Source: JBGOUJ01 sp041477005
GTDB lineage: Bacteria > Acidobacteriota > Terriglobia > Bryobacterales > JACQDG01
Direction of reading: 5' to 3'
DNA: 7,216 bases
Assembly (NCBI GenBank): GCA_041477005.1
Contig: JBGOUJ010000402.1
Location: 1-7,216, forward strand
Of the stretch, positions 1-5,795 are shown one piece after another; position 1 is the first letter of the stretch, and each line of letters opens with the position of its first letter. The notes beneath the pieces are model-generated. The model was not told where the DNA came from. It was given only the letters and a program-made list of their open reading frames with translations, and searched no databases. The translations under genes were made by a program, and so were the position numbers.

Positions 1-267
1 CCAGCGTTGGCCATTGAAGACATTCACCTCGTTCCAGGCAGGCAGCGCCGCGATCCGGGGCACGTCGTCGGCCGCATGGTCGTAGACCTTGACCATGTAC
101 GACTCGGTCGGCTTGGTGCCGAGCTGGTGGGTGACCATGCTAAAATACCCGTTGCCGAGATAACTGCGGGTATAGGGCGTGAGACTCTCCGCTTTGAACA
201 CGAAGCTCGGGTCCTGGGCCAGCAGGCCCCCGCTCATCACAATGACAAGAACAATCCCGCCTCTCAT
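1..267 (-). CDS. Secreted glycoside hydrolase family 65-like protein, N-terminal fragment
   Basis: The first 89 codons of a gene that continues beyond the left edge. Seen directly: an ATG at 267 follows an AGGA at 277-280 with a 9-nt gap. Residues 1-17 form a hydrophobic signal peptide ending in GLLA, then QDPSF. Residues 36-44 read YLGNGYFSM, and residues 67-89 hold DDVPRIAALPAWNEV followed by VFNGQRW. Family knowledge: the N-terminal beta-sandwich of GH65 enzymes (kojibiose, maltose and trehalose phosphorylases, acid trehalases, ATHL1/PGGHG-type glucosidases) carries such LGNGxx and PxIAxLPxWNxVxVxxNGxxW motifs. Whether it is a phosphorylase or a hydrolase cannot be told, because the catalytic domain lies outside the window. 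The signal peptide argues against a cytoplasmic phosphorylase and for a periplasmic or exported hydrolase. It lies 89 bp downstream of the receptor gene on the same strand, so co-transcription is likely. The family assignment is from memory of motifs, not from a search. Confidence 0.8.
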   Translation of the reverse strand, partial: MRGGIVLVIVMSGGLLAQDPSFVFKAESLTPYTRSYLGNGYFSMVTHQLGTKPTESYMVKVYDHAADDVPRIAALPAWNEVNVFNGQRW

Positions 268-293
268 CGCGAATCGTCCTAGTTCTGTGTGAA

Positions 294-343
294 CCGCGAA
301 TGAACCTCCTGGCCGGAGCTGGCCATGAGAATTTCATTCGCGG
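294..343 (-). repeat. Long intergenic hairpin between receptor and GH65 genes
   Basis: A perfect 11-bp inverted repeat, CCGCGAATGAA at 294-304 and its reverse complement at 333-343, encloses a second stem. That stem pairs 306-308 with 327-329, has one mismatch (309/326), and continues 310-314 with 321-325 around a 6-nt loop. Together 19 bp can pair across 50 nt. It starts 13 nt after the receptor stop codon and ends 26 nt before the GH65 ATG, so the GH65 ribosome-binding site is left free. No U-tract follows on the minus strand, so a simple intrinsic terminator is unlikely. An mRNA-stabilising or processing hairpin, or a dispersed REP-like palindrome, would fit. Confidence 0.75.
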
Positions 344-356
344 CTGAACACTGTCT

Positions 357-3300
357 TTACCAGAACAGCCGAAGTCCGAACTGCATCTGGCGCATGGCGT
401 CGACGGTGCCGGTGATCGTGCTGGCCGTCGGGCTGTCCACCGTGTTGACGGGGATCGCCAAGTGCGTGGTGTTGAAGGTGTTGTAGGCCTCGGTGCGGAA
501 CTGTAACTGCATCCTTTCGGTGATGCGGAAGTCCTTAAACAAGGCCCAGTCCGCCGTGTAGTAGTGGGGACCGCGCAGAATGTTGCGCCCGGCGGTTCCC
601 ATACGGTACCCGGTGGGCACAGCGAATGCTTTCGGGCTGAACCAGCCGTCACGCGTCGGATCCGACACACCCGGATCTCCGATCAGGTCGGGTCGCAGGC
701 GCTGGAAGTCCGTGTTTACGGGCGCTGTGGTGGACCAATAGGGGCTGAACGGCAGCCCGCTCTCCAGAACGGTGATGCCCGCGAATTTCCAGCCTCCGAT
801 GATCTGTTTGGCAACTCCGGTCACATTGGAGGCGAAACGCTTTTCCGGTCCGAATGGCAGTTCGTAGACGTGCCCCAGGGTCAAGATATGGGTGCGGTCC
901 CGATCCGCGGGTCCATGATCATTGCGGAAATTGTTGCCGTCGGTGACGGCGTCGTACGTGCCGAAGTCCATGGTCTTGGAGAAAGTATATGACGCAATGA
1001 AAGACAGGTCACGGGTCATTCGCTGCGTCGCCTTCGCCTGGAAGCTGTGGAAGTTGGAACTGCCCGCGTTGGCCCGGTTCTGAATGCGCTGGCTCCAGCC
1101 GAACTTGTTCCAGTACACTCTCCTCGGATTCAAGGGGCCTGGCCCCGGATACGCCTGGTTGACGTTGTTGTTGTAGTACAAATGGTGGCCCACATTGCCG
1201 ACATAGGCCAGCTCCAACGAGAGGTTCCGGGCCAGCTCGCGCTGGATGGTGAAGTTCCAGGAGTCGATGTACGACGTCTGCCGGTCAAACGGAATGGTCA
1301 GTGTGCTGATTCCGTCCGGCATCTTGATTTTGCCGTCCTGCGGGATTGTCGGGAAAGAATACGGCGGCGCACCCGCGGAGACGTTGAACAGGTAGCCGTA
1401 GGTAACCGGGGAGGTCAGCGACTGCGTAGTGAAGAACGGCCAGATCTGGCCCGAAATCGTGATGGCATACACGTTCGGGAAGTAGCTTCGGCCCACACCC
1501 AGGCGAAGGACGGTCTTTTTCCCCGCCAGATAGGTGATGCCCAACCGAGGCGCGATGTTGTTGGGATCGAGTTGGATGCCGGCCGAGTTGGAATTTCCGC
1601 CCAGGCCGGAGACCAGCATGTACCCGGTGCTGAGATCCAGGTTCGAGCCCATGCCGGGCCGGGCCGCCGGCGGCGTGTAGACTTCGTAACGCAGGCCGTA
1701 GTTCAGGGTCAGTTTCGGAGTGATCTTCCACTGGTCCTGCGCATAGAAGAACATATGGGTTTCGAACTCGTCATTTCTACCCATGCTCCAGACCCGGCTA
1801 TAGGAGCTGACCGCTCCTTGTAAGAAGGTAGCCATGCCGATGCCGGAGGGTGAGAGGCCAGGGAGTCCAGTGACCGCCGGATCGAAGTTGAACACGCCCC
1901 GCCGGCCGCCGTCGCTGCGCCGAAAATTCCAGAAGCGGCGGATATCCGCGCCGAGCTTCGTGGTGTGACTGCCCTTGATCCAGCTCAGGTTGGTGGCCCA
2001 CTGATGGTAATTCATGACTTCATCCAGCGGGCAATTGCAGGCAGCGCCACCGCCCATGCTGAAGCTGCCGATGCCGTTCACGTTGATGCGCGCCAGGCCG
2101 CTGGTGTCAATGCCGCCCAGATTGACGTTGGGGATGCCCACCTGGTCGGAGAGGCTGGTGCCGAAGTCCGGCTGCCGCACGTTCACCCGGTAGCGGGAGT
2201 AGCCGTAGCGCCAATCCATGAGAACCGTCGGCGTGAAAACATGGTTCAGATTCAAGGAAAAATTCTGGTTTCTCCCCTTGGAGTAGCCCCCGACGCCGGT
2301 CTGCACGGCGGTACCGCCGCCTTGTGGGCCGTAGATCGGCGGCGCGTAGATATCGGCGTCAAAGAAGATGTAGCGGCCAAACAGGCGCGTGTTCTCGCCA
2401 AAGTAGTGGTCTATGCGGCCGGAGAACTGATTGGTGTCGAACTTGGTGGTACCGCTCGCGACGTAATTGTTCTCCACCTGGCCCGGGAAGGTGGGCGGCG
2501 GCAGCAGGGCCATCAGGTTCTTCGCGACCTGGCTGATACGGTACGCAGGAATGATGTTGCCTTCAAACGGCGTTCGTCCGCTGCCGTCCAGGTTGCCGCT
2601 CAGGGGATCGTAGATCGGGATCGCCCTCCCCGCGCTATCCCGGAATTGGCTCAGGTTGCCGGCGCGCATTTCCGCCGTCGGAACCGTGACCAGCCGGGTA
2701 TTGCCGAGCCTCTGCTGCGCCCCCTGGTAATCGCCGAAGAAGAAGGTCTTGTTGCGCCGGATCGGCCCGCCGAGCGAACCGCCGAACTGGTTCCACTTGA
2801 AGGGTGGCGGTCCCGTGAACTCGGTGAAGGAATTCCGCGCGTTGGTCTTGTCATTGCGGAAAAACTCGAACATCGAGCCGTGGAACTCGTTGTCGCCCGA
2901 CTTGGTCTCCACCTGGGTGACGGCGCCGCCAGCGCGGCCGAATTCGGCATCATAACCGGTGGTAGTCAGTTTGAACTCGCGGATGGATTCCATAGTCGGA
3001 ATCACGACGTTGCCTCCGAGCACCGTCTCGTTGTTGTCCACCCCGTCTAGCTGCATATTCCGCGCGCCGTTCGGTTGGCCGTTGGAGCTCAAGCTGACCG
3101 AGCCTTGCGGGTTCTCGGCGATGCCGGTCTGGCCGGTGTCCTTCATGGTGCCAGGGATCAGCAATTGCAGCCCCGCGAAGTTTCGGTTCAGGGTGGGCAG
3201 CTCAGCGATCATACGAGTCTCGACGACTGTGCTGACGTCCGCCCGTTCGCTCTTGAGCAACGGCGGCACATCCGAGACCAACACGCGCTCCACCAGTTGC

Positions 3301-3641
3301 CCCACCTCCAGAGTGAGGTCAAGGCGGACCGTGGAATCGACCGAGAGAACCACATTCTCCCGAACAGCGGTCTTGAAGCCCGTGGCCTCCACGCTGATGG
3401 TGTAGTTGCCTGGGGGAATTAGGGCTCTCGTGTAGTAGCCGAGTTCATTGGTCTCGGTGGTGAACTGGATCCCTTTGCCCACCTCGACTAAGGTCACCTT
3501 GGCATTCGGCACACGGCCGCCGGACGCGTCATCGATCATTCCCGTGATCGTCCCTGACACGGCCTGCCCGAAAGTCACCGGAAGACTCGCCGCCCATAAC
3601 GCAGCGAGCAGTATAAGGAACGCTGTTCGTTTCCAGCTCAT
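357..3641 (-). CDS. Oar-like TonB-dependent receptor with carboxypeptidase-regulatory domain
   Basis: A 1094-aa outer-membrane receptor, in the usual 1000-1200 residue range of Acidobacteria Oar-like proteins. A signal peptide spans about residues 1-25 (SWKR, then a hydrophobic stretch ending in VTFG). Residues 27-112 form a CarboxypepD_reg/CnaB-like beta-sandwich (GRVPNAKVTL, ETNELGYYTRALIPPGNYTI). The plug lies at about 115-255 and includes NGARNMQLDGVDNNE (191-205) and AEFGRAGGAVTQVETKSGDN (232-251). The rest is the beta-barrel, ending in GLRLFW with the C-terminal aromatic residue expected for BAM insertion. No clear TonB box is visible. The open frame extends upstream to a TTG at 3692, but the ATG at 3641 is preferred: it has GGTGA five nt upstream and begins directly at the signal peptide. 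Such receptors import large ligands using TonB energy. The ligand is unknown, though the adjacent GH65 gene suggests a saccharide. No SusD-like partner is present here. Confidence 0.95.
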   Translation of the reverse strand: MSWKRTAFLILLAALWAASLPVTFGQAVSGTITGMIDDASGGRVPNAKVTLVEVGKGIQFTTETNELGYYTRALIPPGNYTISVEATGFKTAVRENVVLSVDSTVRLDLTLEVGQLVERVLVSDVPPLLKSERADVSTVVETRMIAELPTLNRNFAGLQLLIPGTMKDTGQTGIAENPQGSVSLSSNGQPNGARNMQLDGVDNNETVLGGNVVIPTMESIREFKLTTTGYDAEFGRAGGAVTQVETKSGDNEFHGSMFEFFRNDKTNARNSFTEFTGPPPFKWNQFGGSLGGPIRRNKTFFFGDYQGAQQRLGNTRLVTVPTAEMRAGNLSQFRDSAGRAIPIYDPLSGNLDGSGRTPFEGNIIPAYRISQVAKNLMALLPPPTFPGQVENNYVASGTTKFDTNQFSGRIDHYFGENTRLFGRYIFFDADIYAPPIYGPQGGGTAVQTGVGGYSKGRNQNFSLNLNHVFTPTVLMDWRYGYSRYRVNVRQPDFGTSLSDQVGIPNVNLGGIDTSGLARINVNGIGSFSMGGGAACNCPLDEVMNYHQWATNLSWIKGSHTTKLGADIRRFWNFRRSDGGRRGVFNFDPAVTGLPGLSPSGIGMATFLQGAVSSYSRVWSMGRNDEFETHMFFYAQDQWKITPKLTLNYGLRYEVYTPPAARPGMGSNLDLSTGYMLVSGLGGNSNSAGIQLDPNNIAPRLGITYLAGKKTVLRLGVGRSYFPNVYAITISGQIWPFFTTQSLTSPVTYGYLFNVSAGAPPYSFPTIPQDGKIKMPDGISTLTIPFDRQTSYIDSWNFTIQRELARNLSLELAYVGNVGHHLYYNNNVNQAYPGPGPLNPRRVYWNKFGWSQRIQNRANAGSSNFHSFQAKATQRMTRDLSFIASYTFSKTMDFGTYDAVTDGNNFRNDHGPADRDRTHILTLGHVYELPFGPEKRFASNVTGVAKQIIGGWKFAGITVLESGLPFSPYWSTTAPVNTDFQRLRPDLIGDPGVSDPTRDGWFSPKAFAVPTGYRMGTAGRNILRGPHYYTADWALFKDFRITERMQLQFRTEAYNTFNTTHLAIPVNTVDSPTASTITGTVDAMRQMQFGLRLFW

Positions 3642-3646
3642 GATAA

Positions 3647-3651
3647 TCACC
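3647..3651 (-). promoter_or_regulatory. Shine-Dalgarno site fixing the receptor start
   Basis: On the minus strand GGTGA sits five nt before the ATG at 3641, within AGGGCGGGTGA. The same GGTGA-N5-ATG arrangement precedes the HELYH gene at 4353. The alternative in-frame TTG at 3692 has no comparable site, which supports the shorter protein. Confidence 0.6.
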
Positions 3652-3706
3652 CGCCCTTTCTTTGGGAGAACACGACTAACATTGCTTAACAATATTCAGA
3701 TCTCAA

Positions 3707-3952
3707 TTATTGAAGTTCCCAAGAACTTCGCATAGCCTCGTTGCACTCGGGGGAATCCGAGGATGGCACGGGCCCTTGCGGTGGGGAGATTCGCAACGCA
3801 AGTTTCCGCCCTGGAAGGTAGGGACTGGCCCGCCCGTTTAAAGCCAGTGACAAGTCTTCGAAGCCGTTTCGCAGGGCCTGCGGTTGTTCCCACGTGGTGG
3901 CGAAGTAAGTCGTGTTGCTGGGGCCTATCCAATATGATCGCCACTCTCCACT
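3707..3952 (-). pseudogene. Possible protein-coding remnant without a start codon
   Basis: An 81-codon minus-strand frame lies between a TGA at 3953-3955 and a TAA at 3707-3709. It has no ATG near its beginning. The translation (WIGPSNTTYFATTWEQPQAL, then RNGFEDLSLALNG) has balanced, protein-like composition. From roughly 3925 down to 3850 the third codon positions are mostly G or C, as in the confident genes here. It could be the tail of a decayed secreted protein: a signal-peptide micro-ORF lies just upstream on the same strand in another frame. I do not recognise a family. It ends inside the dyad region upstream of the receptor gene, so it may be mere chance. Confidence 0.25.
3712..3729. 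promoter_or_regulatory. Inverted repeat upstream of the receptor gene, candidate operator
   Basis: GAAGTTC at 3712-3718 and GAACTTC at 3723-3729 form a perfect 7+7 bp dyad with a CCAA spacer. A shorter dyad, TCAAT-T-ATTGA, adjoins it at 3703-3713. Both lie 62-88 bp upstream of the receptor ATG in locally AT-rich DNA (3680-3713), where the promoter would be expected. I could not fix a convincing -35/-10 pair: a TTGAGA box 17 bp from AATGTT is possible but weak. A repressor or activator site is inferred from position and symmetry only. Confidence 0.4.
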
Positions 3953-3980
3953 TCACCTGGTTCCCTGCTGTGATCATATT
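3931..3980. repeat. 9-bp inverted repeat with 32-nt spacer
   Basis: AATATGATC at 3931-3939 and its exact reverse complement GATCATATT at 3972-3980. One G-U and one further C-G pair can extend the stem inward (3940/3971 and 3941/3970). The arms are AT-rich in otherwise GC-rich DNA. No T-tract follows on either side. Function unknown; it sits immediately downstream of the minus-strand micro-ORF (stop at 3988). Confidence 0.4.
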
Positions 3981-3987
3981 CATCACT

Positions 3988-4119
3988 CTAAGCTGGCTGG
4001 GGTTGGATTCGGTAATGGGCTGTCAAGGGATCTGCTTGGCCGGGTCGGGCGGAAGCGATCAGAATCACGCCTATCATTACCAGGACACTCCAACTCCCCA
4101 TGCTTGCTGGAACAGCCAT
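3988..4119 (-). CDS. Possible small secreted protein or truncated N-terminus, 43 aa
   Basis: A short minus-strand frame starts with ATG at 4119 (alternative ATG at 4101) and ends with TAG at 3988-3990. The product has a signal-peptide-like core (WSVLVMIGVILIASA), a plausible cleavage site at RPGQA, and a short mature part (DPLTAHYRIQPQPA). No Shine-Dalgarno sequence precedes either ATG, which weakens the call. It may be the intact leader of a decayed exported protein, with coding-like sequence continuing on the same strand in another frame at 3707-3952. It may also be coincidental. No homologous family is recognised. Confidence 0.3.
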   Translation of the reverse strand: MAVPASMGSWSVLVMIGVILIASARPGQADPLTAHYRIQPQPA

Positions 4120-4342
4120 GGACACAGCAATCGTATGGCCACGACAATCCTTCGAAAATCAGCGGCTTCTCCGGTGGACCGAGAATCGTAGTTCTGAGAC
4201 AGCTTGATCCGAGTTGAGGCGCTTCAGAAATCAGGCGGGACATGATCCGAGCACCACACGATGCGCGGCGGTGCCAGGCCTCGCCCGAATGCCGAAGTGC
4301 AGGTCGCTGAATGGTACCGCAGTTGCACCGGTCCGGCCCAAC

Positions 4343-4347
4343 GGTGA
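4343..4347 (+). promoter_or_regulatory. Shine-Dalgarno site fixing the HELYH protein start
   Basis: GGTGA lies five nt before the ATG at 4353. The longer frame from GTG at 4339 or ATG at 4311 would add 14 residues lacking signal-peptide character in front of a ready-made leader, so 4353 is preferred. Confidence 0.55.
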
Positions 4348-4352
4348 CTTGC

Positions 4353-5141
4353 ATGTTCGCCAGACGATTCCTGATTCTGTTTCTCCTCTTTGCGATCTCA
4401 AGTAGTGCCCCCGCGGTCGACGTCACGATTCTCGCCAGCTTCGAACAGACCTGCCCCCTGTCAATCCAGAGAGTCATGAAAGCCGAAGTGGGCGATATTA
4501 TGCGAGCGGCCCATGTGCAGCTCGAGTGGCACCATTACAAAGAGAGCCTGGGGAAGGTATACTCAACGGCCCTGGTAGTCGTGCGATTCTTCGGAAGGTG
4601 CGAAATACCCGGCCAATGGAGCACGATGATGGACTCCCCGTCTCAAATCCTGGGAGTGACTCGCAGTTCCGAGGGCCAGATACTCCCATTCATCGAAGTC
4701 TACTGTGACCAGACCGTGCTGGTCGTCTCAGAGGAAATGCAGCGGGCGGGGCCTGTTGGGGGCGAGATTGTGCTCGGCCGGGCTATGGGCCGCGTGCTCG
4801 CACACGAGCTGTACCATGTCTTTGCGCAGACCGCCGCCCATGCGCCGTGGGGTCTTGCCCAGCAACGGCTCAGACCTTCGGACCTGGCTGAGGCGGGTAG
4901 CCGGTTTGAAAAGCCCGATCTGGAACTAATGCGCCAGAGACTGCAGAGCGCAGCTAATCCCAGCCCGATCTCACCTATTGGAGTCGGTTTCGCTCTTTTG
5001 GATGCCGCTGAAGAGAAACGAGGGCGTGATGAACCGGCCGCCGTGGGTGGCCGTGCAGGTTATCGACATAAACACACTCAAGCAAAAGACTGTCCCTTCT
5101 GCCGCTCGTTTGTCGACCGAGACGGCCCTCCGGCGAAATGA
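4353..5141 (+). CDS. Secreted HELYH metalloprotease-like protein
   Basis: A 262-aa frame. Residues 1-21 are a signal peptide (FARR, then a hydrophobic run, cleavage near SSAPA/VDV). The centre carries LGRAMGRVLAHELYHVF with HExxH at residues 151-155 (His151, Glu152, His155) and another His at 163 in TAAHAPWGLAQ. HExxH is the zinc-binding and catalytic signature of gluzincin-type metallopeptidases. I recall similar HELYH-xxAxTxxH-xxGxA proteins as uncharacterised exported proteins of Acidobacteria, so peptidase activity is an inference; a third zinc ligand is not evident. The domain seems to end near ELMRQRL (about residue 198). The remaining ~60 codons are suspect: their third positions are only about half G/C, while an overlapping frame looks more protein-like. 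The original stop may have been lost or the end of the gene replaced. No operon partner is evident. Confidence 0.65.
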   Translation: MFARRFLILFLLFAISSSAPAVDVTILASFEQTCPLSIQRVMKAEVGDIMRAAHVQLEWHHYKESLGKVYSTALVVVRFFGRCEIPGQWSTMMDSPSQILGVTRSSEGQILPFIEVYCDQTVLVVSEEMQRAGPVGGEIVLGRAMGRVLAHELYHVFAQTAAHAPWGLAQQRLRPSDLAEAGSRFEKPDLELMRQRLQSAANPSPISPIGVGFALLDAAEEKRGRDEPAAVGGRAGYRHKHTQAKDCPFCRSFVDRDGPPAK

Positions 5142-5226
5142 CTTGGCGGCGCTCGTGGGTGATTCCTCGCGGCTGTGGGTGGCCACGCTCAATTGGGGCA
5201 TCGCCGAATTCTCTCTGGGAAAGTAA
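5029..5226 (+). pseudogene. Beta-propeller-like C-terminal remnant overlapping the HELYH tail
   Basis: A frame offset from the HELYH gene, open from about 4978 and with an ATG at 5029, ends at TAA 5224-5226. It reads PPWVAVQVIDINTLKQKTV, then NDLAALVGDSSRLWVATLNW, then GIAEFSLGK. The pattern of an xVIDxxTLK strand followed by DSSRLWVATxxxGIAEF resembles a blade of WD40/quinoprotein-like propellers. Third codon positions are roughly 70% G or C here, against about half in the overlapping HELYH frame. It has no ribosome-binding site and is too short for a propeller, so it is best read as the tail of a truncated gene. The family is uncertain. Confidence 0.35.
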
Positions 5227-5309
5227 TGAATGTCAGGGTCGAATTGTCAGCATAGGCCCCTTGATTGCGCCACATTCCCGGAGCGGAAGTCCGCTTCACC
5301 CGGCTGTAA

Positions 5310-5756
5310 GCGTCGGCGGCCTCGACGGATGGAGACCAGAAGGCCATGTTCCGCATTGGCAGTAATCCCGTCGATCTGACGATCCAGGACTGGGGCGGCT
5401 ATATCGGGCAGTGGGACAACCGCATATGGAATAGGAAGCAAGAGCCGGTGCCGCCACGGGTGCGGCCGCCAGGTGCCCCGACCGGAGGTGACCAAGCCGC
5501 TGGGGCCCAGGCCGGACCGCCGAGCATGGGGACCGTGCAGGAGTATGCGGGCCTGACGGCGGGCTTTATAACCGTGGCAGATAAGGGCGGGCACAGGACA
5601 TGCCCCCTTGGGGCAGCTTTTCCATCCAAGCCATTGATGACACGTAAGCGAGCGTTGTGCCTAACCCCGTGGTACTGTTGCTCTCTCGATCCGAAGCCAT
5701 ATGGCATCGGTTCGATCACTCTGGCGCTGCGCACCCCTTGCTCCACAGCCATTTGA
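5310..5756 (+). pseudogene. GH38 alpha-mannosidase-like C-terminal remnant
   Basis: The frame is open from 5310, just after a TAA at 5307-5309, to a stop at 5754-5756, with an ATG at 5346. It encodes FRIGSNPVDLTIQDWGGYIG followed by QWDNRIWNR, then after a Pro/Gly-rich stretch YAGLTAGFITVADKGGHRTCPLG. From memory, the C-terminal beta-sandwich of bacterial GH38 alpha-mannosidases carries GYIGQWDNRLW, later GLTPGFIKR and HRHTPEG. The order and spacing here match, with degraded copies of the last two. Beyond about 5620 the frame loses similarity (Cys-rich LCLTPWYCCSL). There is no signal peptide, catalytic domain or ribosome-binding site. It is interpreted as a decayed fragment; the alternative is a small unrelated ORF. 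Confidence 0.5.
5691..5710. promoter_or_regulatory. 20-bp near-perfect palindrome upstream of the LRR promoter
   Basis: CCGAAGCCATATGGCATCGG reads the same on both strands except for one A/A mismatch (5695 against 5706), so 9 of 10 pairs match, centred on CATATG. It lies 42 bp before the -35 box at 5753, centred near -89 relative to the inferred transcription start. The position suits an activator or repressor dimer; no factor can be named. Confidence 0.4.
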
Positions 5757-5782
5757 CACCCTGTCCGACGCTCCCGTACAAT
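5753..5782 (+). promoter_or_regulatory. Sigma70-type promoter of the LRR gene
   Basis: TTGACA at 5753-5758 (6 of 6 consensus) is 18 bp from TACAAT at 5777-5782 (5 of 6). Transcription would begin near 5789-5790. The -10 box overlaps the ATG at 5781, so that ATG would not be in the mRNA. The next in-frame ATG, 5796, would have only a 6-7 nt leader. Confidence 0.65.
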
Positions 5783-5795
5783 GAACTTGCGTTCC

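Larger units (their letters stand above)
3730..4342. other. Gene-poor stretch between divergent blocks
   Basis: About 600 bp separate the receptor promoter region from the HELYH gene. Open frames exist on both strands (for example 3763-4191 plus and 3983-4477 minus). Their translations are rich in Cys, Trp, His and Arg, show no domain pattern and overlap each other, so they are probably chance frames. What can be supported here is limited to a coding-like start-less stretch, a possible signal-peptide micro-ORF and an inverted repeat, each listed separately. No tRNA, rRNA or transposase was recognised. Confidence 0.6.

Noticed and set aside
294..343. Intrinsic terminator between the receptor and GH65 genes
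   Set aside because: No run of U follows the stem in transcript orientation, and the outer stem and long loop are not typical of rho-independent terminators.
1047..1823. Plus-strand open frame of 258 codons antisense to the receptor barrel
   Set aside because: Same explanation: an antisense shadow of a GC-rich gene with no recognisable protein features.
1965..3050. Plus-strand open frame of 361 codons antisense to the receptor gene
   Set aside because: It mirrors the codon bias of the receptor frame. Its composition (Ala, Val, Gly, Arg, His) shows no domain pattern, and it has no ribosome-binding site or signal peptide.
3642..3692. 17-residue N-terminal extension of the receptor from a TTG codon
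   Set aside because: It would place a charged segment before a complete signal peptide, while the ATG at 3641 has GGTGA at ideal spacing.
3763..4191. Plus-strand open frame of 142 codons in the gene-poor stretch
   Set aside because: Trp/Cys/His-rich translation with no family resemblance, and it conflicts with more coding-like frames on the opposite strand.
3983..4477. Minus-strand open frame of 164 codons covering the intergenic region and the HELYH start
   Set aside because: Composition is Cys/Arg-rich without a domain, it overlaps the signal-peptide region of the better-supported HELYH gene, and no ribosome-binding site is seen.
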